A stretch of DNA of 13,203 bases from Azonexus sp. (GTDB lineage: Bacteria > Pseudomonadota > Gammaproteobacteria > Burkholderiales > Rhodocyclaceae): contig JAUYQT010000642.1 of NCBI GenBank assembly GCA_030697085.1, positions 1 through 13,203 of the forward strand. Direction: 5' to 3'. The first letter of the stretch is position 1; every line of letters starts with the position of its first letter. A program made the translations under genes and the position numbers. Of this stretch, positions 1 to 7,509 are shown one piece after another. Below the pieces are notes generated by a model, which did not search any database, had not been told where the DNA came from, and saw only the letters and a list, made by a program, of their open reading frames with translations.

Positions 1-566
1 CCGGCGAAGCCCATGAAGGCGAGGGCCATCAGGCCGGCAGTGATCATGGCAATGGCCGAGCCACGGAAATAAATCGGCACGTCGGCACCTTCAACGCGCT
101 CACGAATGCCGGCAAAAAGGATCAGTACCAGCGAGAAGCCAAGCGCACTGCCGGCGCCAAAAAGCAGCGATTCGACAAAGTTATAGCCGTTGGAGATATT
201 GAGCAGCGGTACGCCGAGCACGGCGCAATTGGTGGTGATCAGCGGCAGATAAATGCCCAGCGTTTGCTGCAGCGTTGGCGAGGTCTTGGCAATGACCATC
301 TCGGTCATTTGTACGATGGCGGCGATGGTGACGATGAATGACAGCGTGCGCAAATATTCCAGCCCGAACGGTATCAACAGGTAATGGTCGATGATGTAGC
401 TCGCGCCGGTCGCCATGGTCAGCACGAAAGTCGTGGCGGCGCCCATGCCATAAGCTGTTTCCAGCTTTTTGGAAACACCCATGAAGGGGCAAAGACCGAG
501 AATCTTCACCAGGACGACGTTGTTGACCAGAACGGCGCCGACGAGGATGAATAAATAGTGGCTCAT
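1..566 (-). CDS. rnfA: Electron transport complex subunit RnfA/RsxA (3'-truncated by window edge)
   Basis: This is an integral inner-membrane subunit of the Rnf (Rsx) complex, which moves electrons between ferredoxin and NADH pools coupled to ion movement. I translated it directly from the reverse strand: it opens [20 protein letters not shown] and stays open for 188 codons to position 1, so the last few residues and the stop lie outside (E. coli RsxA is 193 aa). The two conserved cysteine motifs of the RnfA/RnfE family are present, [10 protein letters not shown] near residue 27 and TTNCAVLG near residue 110. The protein is hydrophobic throughout, with about six membrane segments. The start at 566 gives the family's normal N-terminus, although no strong Shine-Dalgarno precedes it. 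It lies 72 nt downstream of pyrD on the same strand; rnfB would be expected next, beyond the left edge. NqrE/NqrD are related but differ from this closely RnfA-like sequence. Confidence 0.95.
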   Translation of the reverse strand, partial: MSHYLFILVGAVLVNNVVLVKILGLCPFMGVSKKLETAYGMGAATTFVLTMATGASYIIDHYLLIPFGLEYLRTLSFIVTIAAIVQMTEMVIAKTSPTLQQTLGIYLPLITTNCAVLGVPLLNISNGYNFVESLLFGAGSALGFSLVLILFAGIRERVEGADVPIYFRGSAIAMITAGLMALAFMGFA

Positions 567-638
567 GGATTAGGCAGGCGTAAGGCGCGCATTATCGGGC
601 TTTGCGGCGCGACAAACAACCGCGCGTCGGTTATGGGC

Positions 639-1682
639 TTATCGGGTTTTTTGTATAACGTGGGACAGCGTCTCGGCGACTTCGCTCACCAGATCCGGTC
701 CGCGGTAAATGAAACCGCTGTAAAACTGCACCAGGCTGGCGCCAGCCCGGATCTTTTCCGCCGCATCTTCGCCGCCCATGATGCCGCCAACGCCAATGAT
801 CGGCAGTTCGCCGGCCAGTGCGGTCGACAGCTTTTTCAGCACATCGGTTGATTTGCGGAAGACCGGTGCGCCGGAGAGACCGCCGGTTTCGCTGGCATTC
901 GCCATGCCTTCAACCTCTTCTCGTGACAAGGTGGTATTGGTCGCAATCACGCCGTCCATCCGGTGGCGGCGCAAAGCATCGGCAATCGCGGTGATCTGGG
1001 TATCGTCGAGGTCGGGCGCGATTTTCAGCGCCATCGGTACGTATCTTCCGTGCTTTTCAGCGAGTTCTTCCTGGCGCGCCTTGAGCTGCATCAGCAGGTC
1101 GTCCAGCGCATCGTCCTTCTGTAATTCCCGCAAGTTTTTGGTGTTGGGGGAGGAGATATTGACAGCGATATAGCTCGCTTCGCGGTACACCTTCTCCAGG
1201 CAAATCAGATAATCCTCGGCCGCATTCTCGATGGGTGTGGTCGCGTTCTTGCCAATATTGATCCCGAGAATGCCGCCCTTTTTTGGGAATTCAGCCGCCC
1301 GGACGTTTTCCAGCAGGCGATCAACGCCCGCATTATTGAACCCCATGCGGTTGATGATGCCCTGCGCTTCCGGAATGCGGAATAGCCGCGGTCGCGGATT
1401 GCCTTGCTGCGGACGCGGCGTGATGGTGCCAATTTCGAGAAAGCCGAAACCCAGGCAGGCCAGCGCATCAATATGGTCGCCATTTTTATCCAGGCCGGCA
1501 GCGAGGCCAACCGGGTTGGGGAATGTCAGTCCCATGACCTTAACCGGGCAAGGCGTCACCGGTTTGACCAAAAGCCCGGCCAAGCCGCTGGTCTTGAGCA
1601 GGGAAATGCCATTCATGCCGATACCGTGGGCGGTTTCAGCATCGAGCGCGAAGAAGAATTTACGGATAAGTGGATATAGCAT
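639..1682 (-). CDS. pyrD: Dihydroorotate dehydrogenase (quinone), class 2
   Basis: Oxidises dihydroorotate to orotate in pyrimidine synthesis, passing electrons through FMN to membrane quinone. The 347-aa product (E. coli 336 aa) begins [20 protein letters not shown], the amphipathic N-terminal segment that places class 2 enzymes on the inner membrane. The FMN barrel carries [13 protein letters not shown] (58-70), [18 protein letters not shown] (85-102), NRMGFNN (111-117) and NISSPNT (175-181). By alignment with E. coli, Ser178 is the catalytic base. GVGGI (297-301) and the C-terminal YRGP bind FMN phosphate. The reading frame is open upstream to 1805, but those 41 extra codons do not look like family sequence, so I start at 1682. 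No clear Shine-Dalgarno is present; a TAAAAT lies 8 nt before the ATG. It is divergent from the ankyrin gene. Confidence 0.96.
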   Translation of the reverse strand: MLYPLIRKFFFALDAETAHGIGMNGISLLKTSGLAGLLVKPVTPCPVKVMGLTFPNPVGLAAGLDKNGDHIDALACLGFGFLEIGTITPRPQQGNPRPRLFRIPEAQGIINRMGFNNAGVDRLLENVRAAEFPKKGGILGINIGKNATTPIENAAEDYLICLEKVYREASYIAVNISSPNTKNLRELQKDDALDDLLMQLKARQEELAEKHGRYVPMALKIAPDLDDTQITAIADALRRHRMDGVIATNTTLSREEVEGMANASETGGLSGAPVFRKSTDVLKKLSTALAGELPIIGVGGIMGGEDAAEKIRAGASLVQFYSGFIYRGPDLVSEVAETLSHVIQKTR

Positions 1683-1690
1683 AGCCCACG

Positions 1691-1717
1691 ATTTTACCGC
1701 ATCGCAGCAAATTATCA
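1691..1717 (-). promoter_or_regulatory. Candidate pyrD promoter elements
   Basis: Two -10-like hexamers read on the minus strand ahead of pyrD. One is an extended form, TGATAATTT (1709-1717), which would give a leader of about 20 nt. The other is TAAAAT (1691-1696), only 8 nt before the ATG, which would give almost no leader. Neither has a convincing -35 at 16-18 nt. This is read by eye, and the choice between the two is open. Confidence 0.22.
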
Positions 1718-1774
1718 GTCCGGGAAGTCGCATTTTTAGGAGGGTTGAACGCAGCAACCGGTAACAACTCTTCT

Positions 1775-1796
1775 CGCCAATCGGCAAAAATTGGCG
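1775..1796 (-). repeat. Short inverted repeat upstream of pyrD
   Basis: CGCCAAT (1775-1781) is matched by its exact reverse complement ATTGGCG (1790-1796) across an 8-nt A-rich loop. It lies about 95-115 nt before the pyrD start in the 240-nt divergent gap between pyrD and the ankyrin gene. It could be a protein-binding palindrome (for example for a purine or pyrimidine repressor) or an RNA hairpin if transcription starts further upstream. No T-run follows on either strand, so it does not look like a terminator. Function is unknown. Confidence 0.3.
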
Positions 1797-1857
1797 CCTC
1801 GGCATATCGCAATGTCCCAGTGATTTGCCTTCCTTGTCAGGATTTCAAGTTTCACCA

Positions 1858-1887
1858 GAGACAGTAGCCTTGTTCGGGCGGTATCAT
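1858..1887 (+). promoter_or_regulatory. Candidate sigma-70 promoter for the ankyrin-repeat gene
   Basis: GAGACA (1858-1863, four of six matches to the -35 consensus) and TATCAT (1882-1887, five of six to the -10) are separated by 18 nt. Initiation would fall near 1894, leaving a leader of about 29 nt before the ATG at 1923. The leader contains TAAGA at 1911-1915 as a weak ribosome-binding site. Read by eye only. Confidence 0.33.
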
Positions 1888-1922
1888 AAAAAACCAAGTA
1901 AAACTCCCATTAAGATATCGCC

Positions 1923-2423
1923 ATGGATTCTCAACTCATATTGATCAAGGCAATTCGGTCGGGCCGACTTTCGGACGTGCAAGCGGCGCTGGATGCTGGC
2001 GCCGTGGTTGAACTCGACGATGGTCAGGGTGACCCCGGCTTACCGATGGGGATAGCCTGCTTTATGGGCTTTGTCGATATTGTTCGGGAACTTGCCAAAC
2101 GTGGCGGCAAGGTTGATTTGCCCGACAATAGTCTGCCCACTTCGCCATTGAACATGGCGATCCGGGCTAATCGGGTTGAAGTGGTGCGCGCCTTGATTGA
2201 ATTGGGCGCACAGGTGCCGGATGGCATGAAAACTGGTTTGTCAGAGCATGACATTATGCTGGCACAATGGAAGGCGCATCGGGATGGTCACGTACTTGGC
2301 GCTGCCGATGAAGAGGTCGGGAACTTGCACGCGATTGAGGAAATTGATGTCATACCTTGCTTCGGTACCGACACCCAGGTGCTTGAAGCTGATGTTTTGC
2401 GTGCCATACGGGAAGGTCGCTGA
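1923..2423 (+). CDS. Small ankyrin-repeat protein
   Basis: A 166-aa soluble protein with no signal peptide or membrane segment, probably cytoplasmic and acting through protein-protein contacts. About three degenerate ankyrin repeats can be followed. The first is residues 5-34 (LIKAIRSGRLSDVQAALDAG), the second about 38-67 (GIACFMGFVDIVRELAKRGG), and the third about 72-101 (SPLNMAIRANRVEVVRALIE). Residues 102-166 form an acidic tail without recognisable repeats, rich in Glu/Asp and Ile/Val and ending DVLRAIREGR. The start gives repeat 1 directly after the N-terminus; the ribosome-binding site is weak. It is divergent from pyrD and 54 nt ahead of the efflux operon, with no visible terminator between, so some read-through is possible. 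The partner cannot be told from sequence. Confidence 0.8.
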   Translation: MDSQLILIKAIRSGRLSDVQAALDAGAVVELDDGQGDPGLPMGIACFMGFVDIVRELAKRGGKVDLPDNSLPTSPLNMAIRANRVEVVRALIELGAQVPDGMKTGLSEHDIMLAQWKAHRDGHVLGAADEEVGNLHAIEEIDVIPCFGTDTQVLEADVLRAIREGR

Positions 2424-2477
2424 GCAGCAACAATCTGTAACAGCTTGCACTGGTCGATGAACGTTAAAATATTTGCC

Positions 2478-3872
2478 ATGACAACGCTGATTCACCGAAT
2501 TTTTCCCCTGCTGATTTGTTTGGCTGCACCGATGGCAAGTGCCGTCGATCCCGATCCATTCAAGACTGAGGCGATGGCGCCCCTCAGGCCTTCGCCGCAG
2601 CTTTCGGCTCGGGTTGGCGAGGCGCCCTGTGCGACTAATTTGCCGGCAACGCCGTTGACTGCCATTGATGCGGTCGACCTGACGCTTTGCAATAATCCGC
2701 AAACACGCGAAATCTGGGCGGCGGCGCGGGCCCAGGCTGCGCTGGTGGGTGTTGCGCAGTCGGCCTGGCTACCGTCGCTGGATGGTCGCGTCAGTGCCGC
2801 ACGAAACTTTGCCGATAACGGAAATTTCAACCAGAGCGCGGCGACCCTGACACTTTCCTGGCTGATGTTCGATTTTGGTCAGCGCTCAGCCAATGGCGAA
2901 AATGCCCGCCAGCTATTGAATGCCGCCGCAGCAAGTCAGAACGCCACCGTTCAAGTCTTGTTTTTAAGTGCCTTGCAATCTTTTTATACGGCGCAAGCGA
3001 CGCGGGCGGCGGTGATTTCGGCCAGCGAGGCCGAACGTTCGGCTAACGAAGGTTTTTTGGCAGCGGATAGTCGATACAAGGTCGGTGTCGCGACGCCGGC
3101 CGACCGTTTACAGGCGCAGACAGCGCTTTCGCAGGCCACTTTAAATCGTATCAAGGCGGAGGGCGAGGCGCGTAATTCGTTGGGGGCATTGGCCAATGTG
3201 CTGGGTTTTGATGCCCAGAGCACCATTCTTCTGGCGGCGAATCCCGGTTTGCCGACCGAAGCGGCTTTTCAGCGTGATGTCGATGCGCTGATCGACGAGG
3301 CGCGGCAGCGTCGCCCTGATCTCAAGGCGGCGGAAGCGCAAGTCAAGGCGGCTGAAGCAGGGATTGAGCTGGCGCGGGCTCAGGGGCGGCCAACGGTTTC
3401 CGTTTCCACCGGCCCGAGCTGGCAGACGGTGGGTGGTGTCGCGAGCAACAGCGGCAGCATTGGCATTGCGCTTAATGTGCCGATTTTTTCCGGTTTTGAG
3501 ACGACGTATCGGGTTCGTTCGGCGGCGGCGCAGGCTGAGGTGAGGGCCGCCCAGCGTGACCGCATTCGTTTGCAGATTGCGCTGGATGTCTGGAAGGCTT
3601 ATCAAAATCTGACGACAGCGACGCAAAGTTTGAAGGCGACGGCCGATCTGCTGGCCAGCGCCGAGCAATCCGAGCGCGTTGCGCTTGGCCGTTATAAGGC
3701 GGGTGTCGGCACTGTTCTTGATTTGTTGACCGCGCAGAGCGCTCTGGCCAGCGCCCGTTTGCAGCGTATTCAGGCGGGGCTCGACTGGTATGTTTTTCGC
3801 GCCACGCTGGCCCAGTCGATGGGTGCGCTTGATTACACACTGCTGCAACCGGTAGCAGAAAGAAGACCATGA
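2478..3872 (+). CDS. TolC-family outer-membrane efflux protein
   Basis: Outer-membrane channel of a tripartite exporter, expected to form a trimeric barrel with a long periplasmic alpha-helical tunnel. From the ATG at 2478 the product is 464 aa. It starts with a signal peptide, MTTLIHRIFPLLICLAAPMA followed by SA and likely cleaved before VDPDPF. Two OEP repeats follow. The first opens around LTAIDAVDLTLCNNPQTR and includes SAWLPSLDGRVSAARN. The second opens around EARQRRPDLKAAEAQVKAAE and includes LNVPIFSGFETTYRVRSAAA, then the coiled-coil ending RYKAGVGTVLDLLTAQSALA. The frame is open to a TTG at 2445 and an ATG at 2457; I prefer 2478 because it gives the most normal signal peptide, but 2457 is possible. 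Its stop overlaps the adaptor start as ATGA. Confidence 0.9.
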   Translation: MTTLIHRIFPLLICLAAPMASAVDPDPFKTEAMAPLRPSPQLSARVGEAPCATNLPATPLTAIDAVDLTLCNNPQTREIWAAARAQAALVGVAQSAWLPSLDGRVSAARNFADNGNFNQSAATLTLSWLMFDFGQRSANGENARQLLNAAAASQNATVQVLFLSALQSFYTAQATRAAVISASEAERSANEGFLAADSRYKVGVATPADRLQAQTALSQATLNRIKAEGEARNSLGALANVLGFDAQSTILLAANPGLPTEAAFQRDVDALIDEARQRRPDLKAAEAQVKAAEAGIELARAQGRPTVSVSTGPSWQTVGGVASNSGSIGIALNVPIFSGFETTYRVRSAAAQAEVRAAQRDRIRLQIALDVWKAYQNLTTATQSLKATADLLASAEQSERVALGRYKAGVGTVLDLLTAQSALASARLQRIQAGLDWYVFRATLAQSMGALDYTLLQPVAERRP

Positions 3873-5116
3873 AACATATTGGCAAAATTTTTATCGGCAT
3901 CAGCGTGATTGCCGGCCTGATTGGCGGCGGGGTCTGGTATTTCAAACAGCGCGCGGCGCACAATCCGGAGCAGCGCTACAAGTTGGTGACTCTGGAAAAA
4001 GGTGAAGTCACGCAGACCGTTTCGGCCAATGGCACCTTGAACCCGGTTGTGCTGGTCAGTGTGGGCACGCAGGTTTCAGGAACGGTGAAAAAACTTTATG
4101 TCGATTTCAACGATCCTGTGAAAAAAGGCCAGCCGCTGCTGGAACTCGATGACGCACTGGTTTCTGCCGTCGAGCGGCAAAGCGCGGCGAGTGTGACTAA
4201 TGCCCAGGCAACGCTTGAACTGGCCTTGGCTAATGAGGCGCGAATCAGGCAATTGTTGGCGCAGGAATATGTCTCGAAGCAGGAGTACGACCAGTCCCGG
4301 CAAGCGCTGAAATCAGCTCAGGCTCAACTCGCGCTGGCCCGCGCCCAGAATGAACGTGACCGGGCCAACCTCAATTTCACAGTGATTCGCTCGCCGGTCG
4401 ACGGCGTTGTCATTGACCGGGTGGTGGATCTTGGTCAGACCGTAGCGGCGAGTTTCCAGACGCCGACATTGATCAAGATTGCTCAGGATTTGTCGGAAAT
4501 GCGCATTGATACCAGCTTTGCCGAAGCCGATATCGGCAACATTCGCGAAGGACAAAAAGCAAAGTTCACGGTCGACGCCTTTCCCAGCCGCAATTTCGTC
4601 GGTGATGTGCAGCAAGTCCGTCTGAATCCGACCAATCAGCAAAATGTCGTCACCTACAACGTGCGCGTTAATGTCGCCAACCCGGAACATGTGCTGCTGC
4701 CGGGCATGACGGCTTATGTGAATATTGCCGTGACGCAGCGGCCGGATGCCTTGCTGGTACCGAACGCTGCGCTGCGTTTCAAGCCCGCGGATGCAGCTGA
4801 AAAGAAAGCGGAAAATGGCACAAAAATGGCGTCGACCGCAGCAGTTCCGCTTGGCGCCGCTAGTAATGCCGGCGACGGGGTGACCAAAGGCGGTGGTGAT
4901 AAAAAGGGTAAAAAGCGCGATGGTCAGAGCGGCACGGTTTATGTGCTGGTCGGTGAGGAAATCAAGCCGGTTAGCGTTCAACTGGGCATTACCGACAATC
5001 GCAATACCGAAATTGTCAGCGGCGATCTGAAGGCGGGTGACCGGGTCATCATCGGTGAAAACAACAATGGCAATGGCCCCAGCAAGCCTTCCAGCGTCGG
5101 GATGAGAATGTTCTGA
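3869..5116 (+). CDS. macA: MacA-like periplasmic adaptor (HlyD/RND membrane-fusion family)
   Basis: Links the inner-membrane ABC pump to the TolC-like channel. The 415-aa protein has one N-terminal membrane anchor (about 5-25) and a barrel-sandwich (lipoyl) half at 55-95 (GTQVSGTVKKLYVDFNDPVK). A long helical hairpin at about 98-168 is rich in Ala/Gln/Arg. The second lipoyl half, SPVDGVVIDRVVDLGQTV, is at 175-192, and a beta-barrel at about 210-300 ends VLLPGMTAYVNIAV and ALLVPNAALRF. A low-complexity Ala/Gly/Lys insert (about 306-354) interrupts the membrane-proximal region before GTVYVLVGEEIKPVSVQLG. A 4-nt ATGA overlap with the channel gene and AGAAAGAAGA just upstream support the start. 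MacA identity is by family and neighbours; substrate is unknown (macrolides, lipopeptides, haem precursors and others occur in the family). Confidence 0.9.
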   Translation: MKHIGKIFIGISVIAGLIGGGVWYFKQRAAHNPEQRYKLVTLEKGEVTQTVSANGTLNPVVLVSVGTQVSGTVKKLYVDFNDPVKKGQPLLELDDALVSAVERQSAASVTNAQATLELALANEARIRQLLAQEYVSKQEYDQSRQALKSAQAQLALARAQNERDRANLNFTVIRSPVDGVVIDRVVDLGQTVAASFQTPTLIKIAQDLSEMRIDTSFAEADIGNIREGQKAKFTVDAFPSRNFVGDVQQVRLNPTNQQNVVTYNVRVNVANPEHVLLPGMTAYVNIAVTQRPDALLVPNAALRFKPADAAEKKAENGTKMASTAAVPLGAASNAGDGVTKGGGDKKGKKRDGQSGTVYVLVGEEIKPVSVQLGITDNRNTEIVSGDLKAGDRVIIGENNNGNGPSKPSSVGMRMF

Positions 5117-5817
5117 TGACTGAGCCGGTGATCCGGGTGGTTGGCCTGGGCAAGTCCTACGAAACCGCTGCCGGTTTGTTCCCGGCCTTGCGCGGGGTCA
5201 ATCTGGATATTCATCCGAGCGAATACATCGCCATCATGGGGCCGTCCGGTTCCGGCAAATCCACCTTCATGAATTTGCTCGGGTGCCTTGATACGCCAAG
5301 TGCCGGCGACTATTTTCTGGCGGGGGCAAATGTTGCACAAATGGACAAGGATGCCCTGGCCATCCTGCGCAACCGGACGCTGGGGTTTGTCTTTCAGGGT
5401 TTTAACCTGCTGCCGCGCATGAGCCTGCAGGACAACGTCGCCCTGCCGCTGGTTTATGCCGCGGTCGACAAGGAAACCCGCCGTGCCGCGGCGCGCGAAT
5501 TGCTCGACAAGGTGGGCCTCGGTAAATATGCCGAATCGCTGCCCAACCGCATTTCCGGCGGTCAACAGCAACGCGTGGCGATTGCCCGGGCGCTGGTCAA
5601 TAAGCCGCGGCTGATTCTCGCCGATGAACCGACGGGTAATCTCGATAGCCATACCAGTGAAGAAATCATGCGTCTGTTTGGCGAGTTAAATGCTGAAGGC
5701 ATTACGATTGTGATCGTCACCCATGAACTGGATATTGCGGCGCATGCCAAGCGGCAGGTGCGTTTTCTTGACGGTGAAATTGTCAGCGATCATTTGACTG
5801 AGGCGGCCTCATGCTGA
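5116..5817 (+). CDS. MacB-like ABC transporter ATP-binding protein (stand-alone)
   Basis: Cytoplasmic nucleotide-binding subunit that powers the neighbouring permease. All ABC motifs are intact in 233 aa: Walker A GPSGSGKST (42-50), Q-loop Gln94 in FVFQGFNLLP, signature ISGGQQQR (146-153), Walker B LILADE (166-171), D-loop NLD (175-177) and H-loop His203 in VTHE. The pattern GPSGSGKSTFMNLLGCLDTP and the NRISGGQQQR context are typical of the MacB/LolD/FtsE (type VII, mechanotransmission) group. It starts inside the adaptor stop (TGATG, 1-nt overlap) and its own stop overlaps the permease start by 7 nt, so translation is probably coupled. In E. coli MacB this domain is fused to the permease; here it is separate. 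LolD is the main alternative, but the adaptor and TolC neighbours favour MacB. Confidence 0.93.
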   Translation: MTEPVIRVVGLGKSYETAAGLFPALRGVNLDIHPSEYIAIMGPSGSGKSTFMNLLGCLDTPSAGDYFLAGANVAQMDKDALAILRNRTLGFVFQGFNLLPRMSLQDNVALPLVYAAVDKETRRAAARELLDKVGLGKYAESLPNRISGGQQQRVAIARALVNKPRLILADEPTGNLDSHTSEEIMRLFGELNAEGITIVIVTHELDIAAHAKRQVRFLDGEIVSDHLTEAASC

Positions 5818-7031
5818 AAGCGATGCTTGGCGAAGCCTGGCTGGCGATGGGGGCCAATCGGCTGCGGACGGCGTTGACGATGCTCGGCATGGTGATCGGT
5901 GTGGGCGCGGTGGTCATCATGATGGCGATCGGGCAGGGCGCTCAGTACGCCGTGCAGCAGACGATCAGTACGATGGGCTCAAATTTGTATATCGTTCTTT
6001 CTGGCTCATTTACGACCTCTGGCGTGCGCAGCGGTTCAGCCGGGGCACCGTCGCTGAGTGTCTCGGATGCCGACGCGATGGCTGAACTTGACGGCGTCAG
6101 GAACGTCGCGGCGACCCACCAGGGCACGCGACAACTGGTGTACGGATCGCAGAACTGGAGTACGCAAGTTGTCGGGACGACGCCTTCCTACCTTGATGCA
6201 CGCGCCTGGAGTGTCGTCAATGGTGCGGCGTTCGGTGACTCCGACGTGCGCTCGGCGACGCGGGTTGCCTTGATTGGCAAGACTGTGGCGCAGAACCTGT
6301 TTGGCGATGATGACCCGGTCGGCAAGACCATGCGGATTCAGCAAAACCCGTTTTTTGTCATAGGCGTGCTGGGCAGCAAGGGGCAAAACCTTGACGGCCG
6401 CGATCAGGACGATACCGTGATCATTCCGCTCAGTACCGCCCAGCGCAAGGTTTTTGGTACGCCCTTTTTGGGCTCGGTGCGGATGATCATGGTGCAGGCG
6501 GAGTCTGCTGAGGCGATGGCTGCCGTTGAACGTAGTATTGAATCGCTGCTTCGTCAGCGTCACCGCTTGCGCGATGGGATGCCGAATGATTTTTTTCTGC
6601 GCAACTTATCGGCGGCTGCTGAATCAGAAGCAGAAACGACGCGCACCATGTCTATCCTGCTCGGTGCCATTGCCTCGATTTCATTGCTCGTCGGCGGCAT
6701 TGGCATCATGAATATCATGCTTGTTTCGGTCACTGAGCGGACGCGGGAAATCGGTATCCGCATGGCCATCGGCGCCCGGCAAAAAGATATCCTGACCCAG
6801 TTTTTGCTCGAAGCCGTGATGATTTCGTTTGCCGGTTGTTTGCTTGGATTACTACTCGGTCTGGGAATTGCGCTTGGGATCAATTTCTTTACCGGTATGG
6901 TCGTCGTTATTTCCGGTAGCGCGGCGCTGGTCGCTTTTGCCGTGGCGGCCACTGTCGGGATATTTTTTGGCTGGTATCCCGCTCGCAAGGCGGCGCAGCT
7001 CGACCCGATCGAGGCGTTGCGTTACCAGTAA
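5811..7031 (+). CDS. MacB-like ABC transporter permease (MacB_PCD + FtsX domains)
   Basis: Inner-membrane subunit of the tripartite pump, 406 aa. The first membrane segment is at about 20-42 (TALTMLGMVIGVGAVVIMMA), followed by a large periplasmic domain at about 45-275. Three C-terminal segments make up the FtsX domain: about 279-307, 332-358 and 365-391. The coupling motif SVTERTREIGIRMAIGAR (306-323) and the C-terminal GWYPARKAAQLDPIEALRY (387-405) are classic for MacB-type permeases. With one segment before and three after the periplasmic domain, it fits the four-segment mechanotransmission class. It has no ATPase domain; that is supplied by the overlapping upstream gene. The start at 5811 is within the 7-nt overlap. 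The gene ends 9 bp from the convergent maoC-like gene, with no independent terminator visible. Confidence 0.93.
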   Translation: MLKAMLGEAWLAMGANRLRTALTMLGMVIGVGAVVIMMAIGQGAQYAVQQTISTMGSNLYIVLSGSFTTSGVRSGSAGAPSLSVSDADAMAELDGVRNVAATHQGTRQLVYGSQNWSTQVVGTTPSYLDARAWSVVNGAAFGDSDVRSATRVALIGKTVAQNLFGDDDPVGKTMRIQQNPFFVIGVLGSKGQNLDGRDQDDTVIIPLSTAQRKVFGTPFLGSVRMIMVQAESAEAMAAVERSIESLLRQRHRLRDGMPNDFFLRNLSAAAESEAETTRTMSILLGAIASISLLVGGIGIMNIMLVSVTERTREIGIRMAIGARQKDILTQFLLEAVMISFAGCLLGLLLGLGIALGINFFTGMVVVISGSAALVAFAVAATVGIFFGWYPARKAAQLDPIEALRYQ

Positions 7032-7040
7032 ATCGGCAAG

Positions 7041-7493
7041 TCAATCGGCAGGTTTGCAGCGCAACAGGTGGTTGATGATCAGGCTTAAAACCACCTCATG
7101 GCGCTGGTTTACCGCATGGTAGCGCAAGCGGGCAATGCCGCGATCCGGCTTTGATTTCGACGGGCGCACTTCCAGTACTTCGATTTCTGTATGGAGCGTG
7201 TCGCCCGGGCGCACCGGTGCCAGCCAGCGCAATTCGTCGATCCCCGGTGAGCCGAGGCTGGATTCAGCCAGTATGCCGGTCTGGATGAACAGCCGGAAGC
7301 ATAGCGCCAGACTTTGAAAGCCGCTGGCAATCAAGCCGCCGTAAGGTGATGCGGCGGCGGCATTAACGTCGAGATGGAAGGGCTGCGGATCGTAACGCCA
7401 GGCGAAGTCGATGATTTCGGCTTCCGTTAGCGTAATGCCCGGTGTCTTGAAATGCTGGCCGGAGAAGAGGTCGTCGAGATAACGGGTTTCCAT
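7041..7493 (-). CDS. MaoC-like dehydratase/hydratase (hotdog fold)
   Basis: A 150-aa single-hotdog protein, probably acting on an enoyl- or hydroxyacyl-thioester. The hydratase signature appears as AWRYDPQPFH (31-40), giving the expected Asp35/His40 catalytic pair. It is followed by PYGGLIASGFQSLAL, the usual second part of MaoC proteins, and by LAPVRPGDTLHTEIEVLEVR. The frame is open to 7544, but the ATG at 7493 has GGAG (7503-7506) nine nt before it and gives the family N-terminus METRYLDDLFSGQ. It is the last gene of the minus-strand run, 16 nt after the MscS-like gene. Proteins of this type occur near fatty-acid or propionyl-CoA genes, but nothing here reveals the substrate. Confidence 0.87.
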   Translation of the reverse strand: METRYLDDLFSGQHFKTPGITLTEAEIIDFAWRYDPQPFHLDVNAAAASPYGGLIASGFQSLALCFRLFIQTGILAESSLGSPGIDELRWLAPVRPGDTLHTEIEVLEVRPSKSKPDRGIARLRYHAVNQRHEVVLSLIINHLLRCKPAD

Positions 7494-7509
7494 GGGTTTT
7501 GGCTCCAGG

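Noticed and set aside
607..625. GCGCG/CGCGC inverted repeat after pyrD as a terminator
   Set aside because: Only 5 bp of stem with a 9-nt loop and no T-run on the minus strand; in GC-rich DNA this is expected by chance.
778..1764. Long open frames on the plus strand inside pyrD
   Set aside because: They mirror the coding frame of pyrD in GC-rich sequence, lack domain features and ribosome-binding sites.
1683..1805. In-frame N-terminal extension of pyrD by 41 codons
   Set aside because: The extension has no family resemblance and the normal membrane-binding N-terminus begins at 1682; promoter-like elements lie inside the extension.
2445..2477. Earlier TTG (2445) or ATG (2457) start for the TolC-like gene
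   Set aside because: Both add residues ahead of a standard signal peptide and neither has a ribosome-binding site; 2457 remains possible.
3141..3963. Long minus-strand open frames inside the TolC-like gene
   Set aside because: Arg/Pro/Gln-rich composition typical of antisense frames; the plus-strand gene is clearly the real one.
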